Assembly: GCF_016653465.1 (NCBI RefSeq) | Contig: NZ_NHSQ01000065.1 | Location: forward strand, 35,223-99,222 | Origin: Thiocystis minor | GTDB taxonomy: Bacteria > Pseudomonadota > Gammaproteobacteria > Chromatiales > Chromatiaceae | Direction: 5' to 3' | DNA: 64,000 bases | Part shown: positions 17,301 through 26,146 of the stretch, piece after piece | Position numbering within the stretch: the first letter of the stretch is position 1 | Layout of the letters: every line of letters starts with the position of its first letter | The notes under the pieces: model-generated | Seen by the model: only the letters and a program-made list of their open reading frames with translations | What the model was told of the DNA's origin: nothing | The model's database searches: none | Position numbers and translations under genes: made by a program

Positions 17301-17461
17301 GTCAGTTGTCAGTTGTCAGTTGTCAGTTGTCAGTTGTCAGTTGTCAGTTGGCAGTTGGCAGTTGGCAGGAAATCGGTCGGCCATCGTGGGTGTCAGGCGT
17401 GACGTTCCACTGCGGACATGACAACTATCCCCTGACAACTGACCACTGACAACTGCCAACT
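17301..17461. repeat. Heptamer array with inverted arm between proC and yggS
   Basis: Seven copies of GTCAGTT, then two of GGCAGTT and one GGCAGGA, fill 17301-17370. After a spacer of about 48 bp, the complement (TGACAACT, CTGACAACTGACC, ACTGACAACTGCCAAC) appears at 17419-17460, so the whole can fold into a long stem. The inverted arm runs into the stop codon of yggS. Copy number is likely to vary by replication slippage. Confidence 0.8.
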
Positions 17462-18155
17462 AATGAGTTGGACGCGGCCCGAAGATCGCCGTGCCGATGC
17501 GAACGAAGGTCGCCCCTTCCAGAATCGCGGCCTCCAGATCGTCGGACATCCCCATGGACAGGTCGGAGAGCGGCCGCGCCGGCGTGGCGAGTCGGTCGCG
17601 CAGATGGCGCAGTGCCGCGAAGGGTTGACGCTGCACCGCTTCATCCTCGGTCGGGGCGGGCAGGGTCATGAGTCCGCGCACGCGCAGACCGGTCAAGGCA
17701 TCGCAGACGGCGAGCAGATCGGCGACGTTCGCCGGATCGACACCTTCCTTGCTGGATTCGCCGCTCAGATTGACCTCAAGACAGACCTTCAGCGGCGGGG
17801 CATCGGCAGGGCGCTGCGCGTTCAGGCGACGCGCATGCGCGGGATCCGCCAGGCTGTGGACCCAGTCGAAATGGGTCGCGATCTGTCGCGTCTTGTTGGC
17901 CTGCACGCGGCCGATGAAGTGCCATTCGATGTCCAGGTCGGTCAGTTGGGCCATCTTGTCGAGCGCCTCCTGAACATAGCTTTCGCCGAAGGCACGCTGT
18001 CCTAACTGGTAAGCGGCGCGGATGGCGTCGGCGGGTTGCTTCTTGCTCACCGCGATCAGTTCGACTTGATCGGGAGGGCGACTCGCGCGCGCGCAGGCGG
18101 CCTGGATGCGCGAGCGCACCTGTTGCAGATGGGATTCAATGTTTGCAGCGATCAT
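17460..18155 (-). CDS. yggS: PLP homeostasis protein (YggS/PLPBP)
   Basis: Binds pyridoxal 5'-phosphate and helps balance free PLP and amino-acid pools; no enzyme activity is known. At 231 residues it is of normal size. The PLP lysine is K38 in LIAVSKKQP; other family stretches are FGESYVQEALDK, WHFIGRVQANKTRQI and LSMGMSDDLEAAI with FVRIGTAIFGPR at the end. Its start overlaps the stop of the merR gene (ATGA), which is an unusual partner; normally it heads the proC operon by itself. Confidence 0.95.
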   Translation of the reverse strand: MIAANIESHLQQVRSRIQAACARASRPPDQVELIAVSKKQPADAIRAAYQLGQRAFGESYVQEALDKMAQLTDLDIEWHFIGRVQANKTRQIATHFDWVHSLADPAHARRLNAQRPADAPPLKVCLEVNLSGESSKEGVDPANVADLLAVCDALTGLRVRGLMTLPAPTEDEAVQRQPFAALRHLRDRLATPARPLSDLSMGMSDDLEAAILEGATFVRIGTAIFGPRPTH

Positions 18156-18637
18156 GAGGTTGGCGCAATTCCTTCATCCCAGACCAGATTGAGTAACGGG
18201 ATTTCGTCTCGCCGCTGTCGCACCAGGCAATCCGGGCAGCCTTGCGTGCTTGGCGGACGCTGGCAGTCGCGGCAGGTCAGGATGATCTCGCGCGCCGACT
18301 GCATCTCTTGTTTGAGCGCCGCAAGCGCCTGGATTTGTCGTTCCAAACCAGCCAGGGTTTCGTCGAACAACCGGGATAGCCGACGGCTGCTTTCGCTGCC
18401 GGTCGCGCATTGCTCCCGGATGCTGGCGATGTTTCCGATGGTTTCAAGCGCAAAGCCGTTGCGTGTCAAGTGCAGGATCGCCTTGAGCCTTTGGAGATGG
18501 GATGCCGAGTAGAGGCGGGTGCCTTTTCCGGTGCGGATCGGGGAAATCAGCGATTCCTCTTCATAATAGCGGATCGTGCGGACGGAGGTGCCCAGCACAC
18601 TGGCCACCTCCCCGATTTTGTAAAGCCCGTCGCTCAT
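18152..18637 (-). CDS. MerR family transcriptional regulator
   Basis: Regulator of 161 residues. The N-terminal winged helix is typical (YKIGEVASVLGTSVRTIRYYEEESL, residues 6-30 approx., then GTRLYSASHLQRLKAI), followed by the dimerisation coiled coil. Close to the C-terminus are four cysteines, in CRDCQ and GCPDC, which look like a metal or redox site. MerR proteins bind dyads between -35 and -10 and twist the DNA to activate. The gene follows the HMA-like gene by 6 bp, and the 45-bp palindrome before that gene is its likely target. Confidence 0.88.
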   Translation of the reverse strand: MSDGLYKIGEVASVLGTSVRTIRYYEEESLISPIRTGKGTRLYSASHLQRLKAILHLTRNGFALETIGNIASIREQCATGSESSRRLSRLFDETLAGLERQIQALAALKQEMQSAREIILTCRDCQRPPSTQGCPDCLVRQRRDEIPLLNLVWDEGIAPTS

Positions 18638-18643
18638 CGCGGC

Positions 18644-18865
18644 TTAGAGTCCAACCATCCGCCCCGTGTAACCTCTTGCCTTAACCGCATCGAGGAGTAC
18701 GGCGGAACTGGTTCGATCCGGGTTGTAGGCAACTAGCAACAGGTGCGGTTTGTTGAAGCGTGGTGCAATGACGCCTTGCAATCCCCTGATCCGAGATTCC
18801 AATGCTTGTTGTTGCACGGTGTCTAAGGTCTCATCGATGTGGATCATGATGTCTGTCGTTTGCAT
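18644..18865 (-). CDS. Small HMA-like protein lacking the metal cysteines
   Basis: Protein of 73 residues. The predicted order strand-helix-strand-strand-helix-strand, with IRGLQGVIAPRF and LLLVAYNPDRTSSAVLLDAV, resembles the ferredoxin-like heavy-metal-associated fold. It has no cysteine at all, so the usual MxCxxC copper site is absent. Similar cysteine-free proteins are, to my knowledge, seen beside MerR genes; no function is established. MQTTDIMIHIDE is taken as the start; an in-frame ATG lies four codons upstream. Confidence 0.65.
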   Translation of the reverse strand: MQTTDIMIHIDETLDTVQQQALESRIRGLQGVIAPRFNKPHLLLVAYNPDRTSSAVLLDAVKARGYTGRMVGL

Positions 18866-18878
18866 GGATCGCCTCAAT

Positions 18879-18923
18879 ATCTTACGTTAACGGAAGAAAA
18901 ATTATCTTCCGCGAACGTAAGAT
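18879..18923 (-). promoter_or_regulatory. 45-bp two-tier palindrome before the HMA-like/merR genes
   Basis: Perfect outer arms ATCTTACGTT/AACGTAAGAT and perfect inner arms CGGAAGA/TCTTCCG surround an AT-rich centre of 7 bp. It lies 13 bp before the start codon of the HMA-like gene and 12 bp after the end of rdgB. An operator for the MerR protein is the best reading. It has no T-tract, so a terminator for rdgB is less likely. Confidence 0.65.
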
Positions 18924-18935
18924 CGTCAAGGGCGG

Positions 18936-19553
18936 CTACCCGGAGTGCGCGTCCAGCAGATCGTGCAGTTGCCGCAGCGCCTGACCCCGGTGACTGAGCC
19001 GGTTCTTAGTCTCGGGGTCGAGTTCGGCGGAACTGCAACCGTGCGTCGGCACGAAAAAGATCGGATCGTAGCCGAAACCGTTTTCGCCGCGAACCTCGGT
19101 CAGAATCACGCCCTCCCAGGTGCCCTGACAGATGAGCGGCGTCGGGTCGAAGGCATGGCGCAGATAGACCAAGACGCACTGAAAACGGGCGGTCCGCGTG
19201 GTCTCGGGCAGGCCTTCAAGATCCTTTAGCAGCTTGACGAGATTGTCCTCGTCGGAGGCGCCGACGCCCGCGTAACGGGCCGAGTAGATGCCAGGCGCGC
19301 CCTGTAGCGCGTCGACCTCCAGTCCCGAGTCGTCGGCGATGGCCGCAAGCCCGCTGCATTGCGCCGCATGACGGGCCTTGAGAATCGCGTTTTCGACAAA
19401 GGTCAAGCCGGTTTCCGCGACCTCGGGAACGCCATATTCGCTCTGCGGCACGACCCGAATCCGCGCCCCGGCAAGCAGTTGGCCGATCTCCCGCACTTTT
19501 CCCGTGTTGTTGCTGGCTAGGACGATGGATTCTCCAGCATGCGATTGGCTCAT
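18936..19553 (-). CDS. rdgB: XTP/dITP pyrophosphatase (house-cleaning)
   Basis: Hydrolyses dITP, XTP and ITP to monophosphates so that deaminated purines stay out of DNA and RNA. The 205 residues fit the family. Motifs: [13 protein letters not shown] at the N-terminus (substrate loop), [28 protein letters not shown] with the catalytic aspartate, and [14 protein letters not shown]. The start MSQSHAGES is chosen over a longer frame. It lies 22 bp after rph, and the rph-rdgB pairing is common. Confidence 0.95.
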   Translation of the reverse strand: MSQSHAGESIVLASNNTGKVREIGQLLAGARIRVVPQSEYGVPEVAETGLTFVENAILKARHAAQCSGLAAIADDSGLEVDALQGAPGIYSARYAGVGASDEDNLVKLLKDLEGLPETTRTARFQCVLVYLRHAFDPTPLICQGTWEGVILTEVRGENGFGYDPIFFVPTHGCSSAELDPETKNRLSHRGQALRQLHDLLDAHSG

Positions 19554-19575
19554 CGAATTCTCCCAGGAAAATGTT

Positions 19576-20292
19576 TCATCCGACCAACGCCGCGCGCTGC
19601 GCGGTCTGAATCTGGCGGATCCCGGCCGCGCCCAGCGCCAGCAGGGCATCCAGTTCCTCGCGACTGAAGGGCACGCCCTCGGCGGTGCCCTGGACTTCGA
19701 TAAAGCGGCCCTCGCCGTCCATGATCAGATTCATATCGGTCTCGGCGGCGCTGTCCTCGGCATAGTCCAGGTCGAGCACGGGGACGCCGTTGTAGATGCC
19801 GACCGAAACCGCCGCGACCTGCGAATGGATGGGACTGGACGCCAGTTCGCCGCGCGCGAGCAGCCCGTCGACGGCGTCGCGCAGCGCGACCCAGGCGCCG
19901 GTGATGGAGGCGGTGCGGGTGCCGCCGTCGGCTTGCAGCACGTCGCAATCCAGGGTGATCGAGCGTTCTCCGAGCGCCCGCAGATCGACGGCCGCGCGCA
20001 ACGAGCGACCGATGAGACGCTGAATCTCCAGGGTGCGGCCACCCTGTTTGCCCTTGGTCGCCTCGCGCTGGGTCCGTTGATCGGTGGCGCGCGGCAGCAT
20101 CCCGTATTCGGCCGTGATCCAGCCCTTGCCCTGTCCCTTGAGGAAGGGCGGTACGCGCGCCTCGACGCTGGCCGTGCAGAGCACGCGGGTGTCGCCGCAT
20201 TCGACCAGCACCGAACCCTCGGCGTGGCGCGTGAAACCGCGAGTGAAGCGGAGCGGACGGAGTTCGTCGGGGCGTCGTTGCGATGGTCTCAT
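19576..20292 (-). CDS. rph: RNase PH
   Basis: Phosphorolytic 3'-5' exoribonuclease that trims tRNA precursors. The 238 residues are full length and begin with [20 protein letters not shown]. Core motifs are [45 protein letters not shown] and [21 protein letters not shown] truncation seen in some E. coli K-12 lineages is not present. It is preceded by a protein kinase gene 13 bp upstream and followed by rdgB. Confidence 0.96.
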   Translation of the reverse strand: MRPSQRRPDELRPLRFTRGFTRHAEGSVLVECGDTRVLCTASVEARVPPFLKGQGKGWITAEYGMLPRATDQRTQREATKGKQGGRTLEIQRLIGRSLRAAVDLRALGERSITLDCDVLQADGGTRTASITGAWVALRDAVDGLLARGELASSPIHSQVAAVSVGIYNGVPVLDLDYAEDSAAETDMNLIMDGEGRFIEVQGTAEGVPFSREELDALLALGAAGIRQIQTAQRAALVG

Positions 20293-20305
20293 GATGTCTC
20301 GGTGT

Positions 20306-21286
20306 TCAGTGATGTGGCTTTGGCGATTTCAGGAAATCACCTTGATGATCGATTCCGTGACTGGCGACCGAAGCCGCCGGGGCCGTTTCCGTGAGTCGGG
20401 CAAGCTGAGTCTCGTCGAGGTGCGAGGACAGCACGGTCAAGAGTTGCGCGGCATCCTGGGGACGCTCCGCGGGATCCATGCGGAGCGACCAGTCGACGGC
20501 CTCCAGCAGAAACGCCGGATAGCGGTCCTTGAGCGCAACGGCGGCGGGGACGAGTGTATCCTCCTTTTGACGCTCGGGCGCGGGCTGGGGCGTGCGGCCC
20601 TCCATGCAGGTGCGAAGACTGGCGCCGACCGCGTAGACATCGGTCCAGGGACCGACCTGGCCCGTCCGGAAATATTGCTCCACCGGAGAGTAACCGGCCG
20701 TAATCACCTGACCGCCGCGGGTCCGCCCTCGACTGAGCGGATGGACCGCGCCCAGATCGAGCAGCAGCGGCTGATTGCCATGACGTAGATGGATGTTGCC
20801 CGGTTTCACGTCCAGGTGCAGCATGGCGCTGCGATGCAGCAGCGCCAGCGCATCCAGAATCGGCACGAAGACCTCCAGCAGAAAGGTGGTACTGAGCCCG
20901 CCCTTGCGTTCGTGCAGATAGGCGCCAAGATTGCGGCCGCGCTCGTTCGGCATCACCAGATAGCCGGTGTCGTAGGCCAGAATAAAGGCCAAAACCCGCA
21001 CGATGTTGGGATGCTTCAGCGCTGCCAGCGCCTTGACTTCCTGGAAAAATAACTTCTTACCGTGGTGGAGGTTTTCGGTATAGTCGGGATTGATCGGCAC
21101 CACCCGCAGCGCGCTGTCGCGGCACGCGATCTTCTTGGGCATGTATTCCTTGATCACCACCTCCCCGCCGCTATCCTCATCCTTGGCCAGATAGATGAGG
21201 CTGAAACCGCCCTTGGCGATCGGCTTGACGATTCGATAACAGCCCACAAGGGTGCCAGGGGGAAGACTCTCGCGGGCGGCGGCCAT
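20306..21286 (-). CDS. Eukaryotic-type Ser/Thr protein kinase
   Basis: Hanks-type kinase of 326 residues without a membrane segment, so probably cytoplasmic. The glycine loop is [12 protein letters not shown], the ATP lysine is K46 (VVIKEYMP), the catalytic loop is HLDVKPGN with Asp159 and Asn164, and the magnesium motif is DLG (Asp177) instead of DFG. The activation-loop region has [10 protein letters not shown]. The C-terminal 60 residues have no clear domain. It is the first gene of a run with rph and rdgB and is divergent from yicC. Its targets are unknown; a matching phosphatase is not in the window. Confidence 0.9.
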   Translation of the reverse strand: MAAARESLPPGTLVGCYRIVKPIAKGGFSLIYLAKDEDSGGEVVIKEYMPKKIACRDSALRVVPINPDYTENLHHGKKLFFQEVKALAALKHPNIVRVLAFILAYDTGYLVMPNERGRNLGAYLHERKGGLSTTFLLEVFVPILDALALLHRSAMLHLDVKPGNIHLRHGNQPLLLDLGAVHPLSRGRTRGGQVITAGYSPVEQYFRTGQVGPWTDVYAVGASLRTCMEGRTPQPAPERQKEDTLVPAAVALKDRYPAFLLEAVDWSLRMDPAERPQDAAQLLTVLSSHLDETQLARLTETAPAASVASHGIDHQGDFLKSPKPHH

Positions 21287-21333
21287 GATTGCGGGTGCTG
21301 ATTTCCGGGCAAACGTTGATTGGATTCAACCGG

Positions 21334-21339
21334 TATAAT
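21334..21339 (+). promoter_or_regulatory. -10 box TATAAT before yicC
   Basis: A perfect TATAAT lies about 75 bp before the yicC start in the short divergent region. TTGATT stands only 12 bp upstream, too near for a standard -35, so the -35 is weak or absent. Confidence 0.4.
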
Positions 21340-21414
21340 AGACCCATCGCGCGCGGATTTAGGCCGCCGTTGCGTTTTTTTGCGCCCTGACTGACCCGAG
21401 AGACACTCCTCATC

Positions 21415-22281
21415 ATGATCAAAAGTATGACGGCCTTCGCCCGCGAATCACGCGGCGGAGACTTCGGCGAGCTGACCTGGGAAATTCGATCCGTCAACCA
21501 TCGCTATCTGGAATCCTATCTTCGCCTGCCCGAGGAACTGCGCGCGCTCGATGTCACCGTGCGGGCACGTCTAGCGGCCCGTCTCCAGCGGGGCAAGGTC
21601 GATTGCGGACTGCGTTATGTCCCGGCGGTCGGCGCCGTGGGCCGTCTGCGGATCAACCGCGCGTTCGTCGAGCAACTGCTGGCGGCCGGGCAGGAAGTGG
21701 GACAACTGATCGGGCGCGGCGTCGAGCCGTCCCCGTTCGAACTCCTGCGCTGGCCGGGGGTCATTCAGGAACAGGAGCCGGATCTGGATCGGCTGACGAC
21801 CGCGGCCCTGGAACTGCTGGAGGTGACGCTCGACACCCTGCTCGCGACCCGCGAGCGCGAGGGCGCGCGGTTGGAGGTTTTGCTGCGCGATCGCTGCGAC
21901 CGTCTGCTGGAAAGCGTGACGAGGGTACGCGCGCGCATGCCGGAGGTGCTGGCAGGGGTGCGCGGGCGGCTCGCCGAGCGGCTCGCCGAGCTGCGGGCCG
22001 AGCTGGATCCCGCCCGCTTGGAACAGGAAATCTCGCTCCTGGCCGCGAAACTCGACGTGGACGAAGAGATGGACCGGCTGGAGGCCCACGCGGCCGAGGT
22101 TCGGGATGTCCTGACCCGCGACGAGCCAGTCGGCCGACGACTGGATTTCCTGATGCAGGAACTCAACCGCGAGGCCAATACCCTGGGTTCGAAATCCGCG
22201 GACGTAGCGGTGACGCGCGAGGCGGTGGAGATGAAGGTGCTGATCGAGCAGATGCGCGAACAGATCCAGAATCTGGAATAG
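21415..22281 (+). CDS. yicC: YicC family endoribonuclease
   Basis: Protein of 288 residues. It opens with MIKSMTAFARESRGG and ITWEIRSVNHRYLE-like sequence, then has a long helical middle and ends in FLMQELNREANTLGSKSAD followed by the metal-binding type VEMKVLIEQMREQIQNLE. YicC proteins are RNases that degrade small RNAs in E. coli. It heads the yicC-gmk-rpoZ-spoT run; the usual gammaproteobacterial gmk-rpoZ-spoT order is kept. Confidence 0.94.
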   Translation: MIKSMTAFARESRGGDFGELTWEIRSVNHRYLESYLRLPEELRALDVTVRARLAARLQRGKVDCGLRYVPAVGAVGRLRINRAFVEQLLAAGQEVGQLIGRGVEPSPFELLRWPGVIQEQEPDLDRLTTAALELLEVTLDTLLATREREGARLEVLLRDRCDRLLESVTRVRARMPEVLAGVRGRLAERLAELRAELDPARLEQEISLLAAKLDVDEEMDRLEAHAAEVRDVLTRDEPVGRRLDFLMQELNREANTLGSKSADVAVTREAVEMKVLIEQMREQIQNLE

Positions 22282-22309
22282 ACGCCGACAACCGCGCGCG
22301 GAGAGCAGC

Positions 22310-22921
22310 ATGGACGAAGGAGTTCTTTTCATTGTCTCGGCCCCGTCGGGCGCCGGTAAAACCAGTCTGGTCAAGGCGCTGCTGACGCGCGACCCCGGTC
22401 TGTCGCTGTCCGTCTCCTGCACCACGCGGCCCGCGCGCGCGGGCGAGGAGGACGGGGTCCACTATCATTTTCTGGACCAGGATCGGTTTCGCCAAGCGCT
22501 TGCCGAGGGCGCCTTTCTGGAATCCGCGGAGGTGTTCGGCAACCTCTACGGCACGCGCGAGCGGGACGTGCGCGACTGTCTGGCCGAGGGTCGGGATCTG
22601 ATCCTGGAGATCGACTGGCAGGGCGCGCGTCAGGTGCGGGAACGCTTTCCGACGGCAGTGGGGATTTTCGTGCTGCCGCCGACGATCGCGGAACTGGAAC
22701 GCCGGCTGCGGGGTCGGGGCACGGACAGCGACGCGGTTATCGCGCGCCGCATGACCCAGGCGCGCGATGAGATGGCACATTATGCCGAATACGATTATCT
22801 GGTGGTCAACGATCGTTTCGAGACCGCGCTCGACGCGCTCGCGGCGATCGCCACCGCCGAGCGGCATCGTCTGGTCCGCCAGCGGCCGCTTTTGAGCGAT
22901 CTGCTCGATTGCCTGGACTGA
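22310..22921 (+). CDS. gmk: Guanylate kinase
   Basis: Phosphorylates GMP to GDP with ATP. The 203 residues carry the P-loop FIVSAPSGAGKTSLVKAL, the GMP-binding SVSCTTRPARAGEEDGVHY and FGNLYGT, and DLILEIDWQGARQVR. The next gene starts 17 bp downstream. Confidence 0.96.
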   Translation: MDEGVLFIVSAPSGAGKTSLVKALLTRDPGLSLSVSCTTRPARAGEEDGVHYHFLDQDRFRQALAEGAFLESAEVFGNLYGTRERDVRDCLAEGRDLILEIDWQGARQVRERFPTAVGIFVLPPTIAELERRLRGRGTDSDAVIARRMTQARDEMAHYAEYDYLVVNDRFETALDALAAIATAERHRLVRQRPLLSDLLDCLD

Positions 22922-22938
22922 ATTCATAGGAGAAAAAC

Positions 22939-23241
22939 ATGGCAAGAATTACCGTCGAGGATTGTCTCGACCATGTCGATAACCGCTTCGATCTCGTCCT
23001 GCTCGCCACCAAGCGCGCGCGGCAACTGGCCAATGGCGTCGAACCCATTCTGCCCTGGGCCAATGACAAACCGACCGTGATGGCGCTGCGCGAGATTGCC
23101 GCCGGGCATATCTCCAATGCGATGGTTCAAGCGGCTCAGCGGGAGATGGACGAGACGGCGGCGGCCCTGGAGCAGGCCATCGCGGAAGGCTTTCGCGTCG
23201 ATCCCTCGGAACCGGAGCCACCGGGGAATGCCCTCGACTGA
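22939..23241 (+). CDS. rpoZ: RNA polymerase omega subunit
   Basis: Assembly chaperone of the beta-prime subunit, and part of one ppGpp site on RNA polymerase. The 100 residues start [19 protein letters not shown] and include [13 protein letters not shown] and [13 protein letters not shown]. It is preceded by a good AGGAG site. Its stop codon is followed directly by the start of spoT. Confidence 0.96.
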   Translation: MARITVEDCLDHVDNRFDLVLLATKRARQLANGVEPILPWANDKPTVMALREIAAGHISNAMVQAAQREMDETAAALEQAIAEGFRVDPSEPEPPGNALD

Positions 23242-25575
23242 GTGAATGACGTGCCCGCCACGCTGGGACAACTCGATGCACCGGGCGTCTGCCCCGCTTC
23301 CGCCGCGCCGCTGCCGCACAGTGTGAGCGGCCCGAGCACCGCTGGTTCGCGACCGCTGCAGACGGTCGCGGCATCGGAGGCAGGGGCCGGCTTGAGGTCT
23401 GGCGAGCGGGCTGACAGCGAAGTCCCGGCGCCAACCGAGCAGCGCTATCTGATCAGCGACCTGTGCGCCTATCTCGACGCTTACCTGCCGCCCGAGCAGG
23501 TGAGGGAGTGTTATCGCGCCTATATGTTCGGAGCCGAGGCGCATTCCGGACAGACGCGCAAATCCGGCGAGCCCTACATCTATCACCCGCTGGCGGTGGC
23601 ACGCATCCTCGCCGAGATGCGGATGGACTATAAGTGTCTGATCGCGGCCTTTCTGCACGATGTCATCGAGGACACCGAGATCGCCAAGGAGCGGGTGGCC
23701 GAACTCTTCGGCGAGGATGTCGCCGAGCTGGTCGATGGCGTCAGTAAACTGACTCAGATCGACTTCAAATCGCGGGCCGAGGCCCAGGCGGCCAGCCTGC
23801 AGAAAATGCTGCTGGCGATGACGCGGGATATCCGCGTGATCCTGATCAAGCTCGCCGATCGTCTGCACAATATGCGCACGCTTGACTCCATGAGTCCGGA
23901 GGCCTGTCGGCGCATCTCCCGCGAGACCCTCGACATCTTTGCCCCGATCGCCAACCGGCTCGGGATCAATCGGGTGCGGGTGGAGCTGGAGGAACTGGGC
24001 TTCGCGCATTACTGGCCCTGGCGGCGCCGGGTCATCCAGCGCGCCTTGATCAAGACCAGCGGCGCGCGCATCGAGATGGTCTCCACCGTGGAGACCGCGC
24101 TGAAACGCGCCTTGCAACAGGAGGACATTCAGGGCGCGGTCGAGGGGAGGCGCAAGCATCTCTATGGCATCTATCGCAAAATGCGCGACAAGTCGCGCGA
24201 TTTCTCCCAAGTGGTCGATGTATTCGCCTTCCGGGTCACCGTGGACCGGGTGGATACCTGCTACCGGGTGCTCGGTCTTGTGCACAACATGTACAAGCCG
24301 GTACCGGGGCGTTTCAAGGACTATATCGCGATCCCCAAGGCCAACGGCTATCAATCCCTGCACACCGCGCTGGTCGGTCCGCAGGGCATCCAGATCGAGA
24401 TTCAGATTCGCACCGAGGACATGCAGCGGGTCGCGGAGTCGGGCATCGCCGCGCACTGGATGTATAAGTCCGGTGGCCAGGCGGCCGCCAACCCCGCCAC
24501 GCTGGCCGCCGACTGGTTGCAGAACCTGCTGGAGATGCAGCGCGAGGCGGGCAATTCGGTGGAGTTCCTGGAGCATGTCAAGGTCGACCTCTTTCCGGGC
24601 GAGGTCTATATTTTTACCCCCAAGGGCCACATCCTGAGCCTCAAGCGCGGCGCCACCGTGGTCGATTTCGCCTACGCGATCCACTCCGACGTGGGCAATA
24701 GCTGCGTGGCCGCGCGGATCGACCGGCGGATGGCGCACCTGAACACGATCCTGCGCAATGGTCAGACCGTGGAAATCATCACCGCGCCTGGCGCACGGCC
24801 GAATCCCGGCTGGCTCAATTTCGTGGTGACGGCCAAGGCGCGGGTCAATATCCGCGGCTATCTCAAAAATATCCGCCATCTCGAAGCGCAGAACTTTGGG
24901 CGACGACTCCTGAGCGTCGAACTCGCCGCCTTCAATACCGACATCGATCGGGTCGATCCGCTGCGCCTTGCGGCCTATCTGGAGGACGGCCATCTGCGCG
25001 GTATCGAGGATCTGTTCGGTGAGATCGGTCTCGGCAATCGTCTGGCCACCCTGGTCGCCCGACGCTTGGTCGGGGTCGAGGGCGACGAAACCGCTGGCGA
25101 GGCTCGCCAGGATCGGGATCTCCACCCCCACCGGCTTGCCATCCGTGGAACCGAAGGCATGGTGGTCAGCTTCGCCCGCTGCTGTCGCCCCATTCCCGGC
25201 GATGACATCACCGCAATCTTCAGTCCGGGTCGCGGCATCGTGGTCCACCGCGCCGAGTGCCGCAACCTGGGGAGTCTGGACGGCAAGCGCGACAAGCGTC
25301 TCGACGTGCAATGGTCGGACCAGCCCGAGGGCGAATATCCCACCGAGATTCGGGTCGAGATCGGCAATCGCCGCGGCGCCCTGGCCGTGGTCGCCGGGGC
25401 GATCGCCGAGCAGGGCTCGAATATCGAAAACGTTCTCTCAAAAGAAAAGGACGGCATGACGACCGATCTGGAGTTCCTGATTCTGGTCCACAGCCGCGCC
25501 CACCTTGCCCGCATCATGCGCCGCCTGCGGCAGATCCCGCTGATTACCCGGATTGTGCGCGTGGCGCGTTCGTAA
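23242..25575 (+). CDS. spoT: Bifunctional (p)ppGpp synthetase/hydrolase
   Basis: Makes and degrades the alarmone (p)ppGpp. The protein is 777 residues long. Domain order: an N-terminal tail of about 70 residues, HD hydrolase (YIYHPLAVARIL and FLHDVIEDTEI, about 110-150), synthetase (FRVTVDRVDTCYRVLG, then GRFKDYIAIPKANGYQSLH, about 330-380), TGS (EVYIFTPKGHILSLKRGATV), a zinc-finger/helical region (FARCCRPIPGDDI) and a C-terminal ACT domain. GTG directly after the rpoZ stop is the first start; the low-complexity N-terminal tail may mean that a later start is used. Confidence 0.95.
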   Translation: MNDVPATLGQLDAPGVCPASAAPLPHSVSGPSTAGSRPLQTVAASEAGAGLRSGERADSEVPAPTEQRYLISDLCAYLDAYLPPEQVRECYRAYMFGAEAHSGQTRKSGEPYIYHPLAVARILAEMRMDYKCLIAAFLHDVIEDTEIAKERVAELFGEDVAELVDGVSKLTQIDFKSRAEAQAASLQKMLLAMTRDIRVILIKLADRLHNMRTLDSMSPEACRRISRETLDIFAPIANRLGINRVRVELEELGFAHYWPWRRRVIQRALIKTSGARIEMVSTVETALKRALQQEDIQGAVEGRRKHLYGIYRKMRDKSRDFSQVVDVFAFRVTVDRVDTCYRVLGLVHNMYKPVPGRFKDYIAIPKANGYQSLHTALVGPQGIQIEIQIRTEDMQRVAESGIAAHWMYKSGGQAAANPATLAADWLQNLLEMQREAGNSVEFLEHVKVDLFPGEVYIFTPKGHILSLKRGATVVDFAYAIHSDVGNSCVAARIDRRMAHLNTILRNGQTVEIITAPGARPNPGWLNFVVTAKARVNIRGYLKNIRHLEAQNFGRRLLSVELAAFNTDIDRVDPLRLAAYLEDGHLRGIEDLFGEIGLGNRLATLVARRLVGVEGDETAGEARQDRDLHPHRLAIRGTEGMVVSFARCCRPIPGDDITAIFSPGRGIVVHRAECRNLGSLDGKRDKRLDVQWSDQPEGEYPTEIRVEIGNRRGALAVVAGAIAEQGSNIENVLSKEKDGMTTDLEFLILVHSRAHLARIMRRLRQIPLITRIVRVARS

Positions 25576-25674
25576 GCCGCATCCTCGGTTGTAACCCTGG
25601 TTGCACGACGCCAACTAACGCCTGAAGCAGCCACAAGCGCATCCCGCGCGGGCGTTGTGTAAGGGTGATCCCCA

Positions 25675-26091
25675 ATGAATGAAATCTCACGCGACGAGCG
25701 TCTGTCCGCGACCCGGCGCACCATGGACCTCCTGCAGGGCTGGGGGCTGGGCACCCGCGAGATTGCCGTGATCCTGCAACTCCCGGAGACCGTCAAGTCC
25801 CGTCATATTGGCCGCTTTTGCGATAGCGAGCCATTCCCCGACGATCCTCGGGTAAACCGCCGGGTCGACTATCTCTCCCGGATCGAGGAGGCATTGCAGA
25901 CCTTTTTTCCCCGCAATCCGGAGATGCGTCATCTGTGGGTCAAGCGGGCGAACAAGCGCTTCGGGCAGCGCGCGCCGGTGTCGGTGATGGTGGAGGACGG
26001 CGAGAGCGGCATGATCTCGGTGCTGTCCCATCTGGATTGCACCTTTGCCTGGGATCTGACCGGCTCGAAGACGGACTACGGCAAGACCTGA
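25675..26091 (+). CDS. MbcA/ParS/Xre-like antitoxin-type protein without a toxin neighbour
   Basis: Protein of 138 residues. The first 60 residues (MDLLQGWGLGTREIAVILQL) look like the Xre-type helix-turn-helix, and RRVDYLSRIEEALQTFFP with NPEMRHLWVKRANKRFG like the DUF2384 toxin-binding half of MbcA/ParS/Xre antitoxins. The usual partner is a RES-domain toxin directly downstream; here spoT lies before and purK after, and no RES protein is found. It may be an orphan regulator. A ribosome site (AAGGGTG) supports this start. Confidence 0.7.
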   Translation: MNEISRDERLSATRRTMDLLQGWGLGTREIAVILQLPETVKSRHIGRFCDSEPFPDDPRVNRRVDYLSRIEEALQTFFPRNPEMRHLWVKRANKRFGQRAPVSVMVEDGESGMISVLSHLDCTFAWDLTGSKTDYGKT

Positions 26092-26146
26092 CGCATCCGC
26101 GCGCCAAGGGCTTTCCATTTTTGCCGAGAAGGCAGAAGATTGCGTC

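Noticed and set aside
17301..17461. Short repeats at 17.3, 47.9 and 53.9 kb as CRISPR arrays
   Set aside because: Units are 6-7 bp and directly adjacent, without spacers, and there are no cas genes.
22924..25311. A 795-codon minus-strand frame opposite spoT
   Set aside because: High GC and codon bias keep the antisense frame open; the plus-strand product is a full spoT protein.
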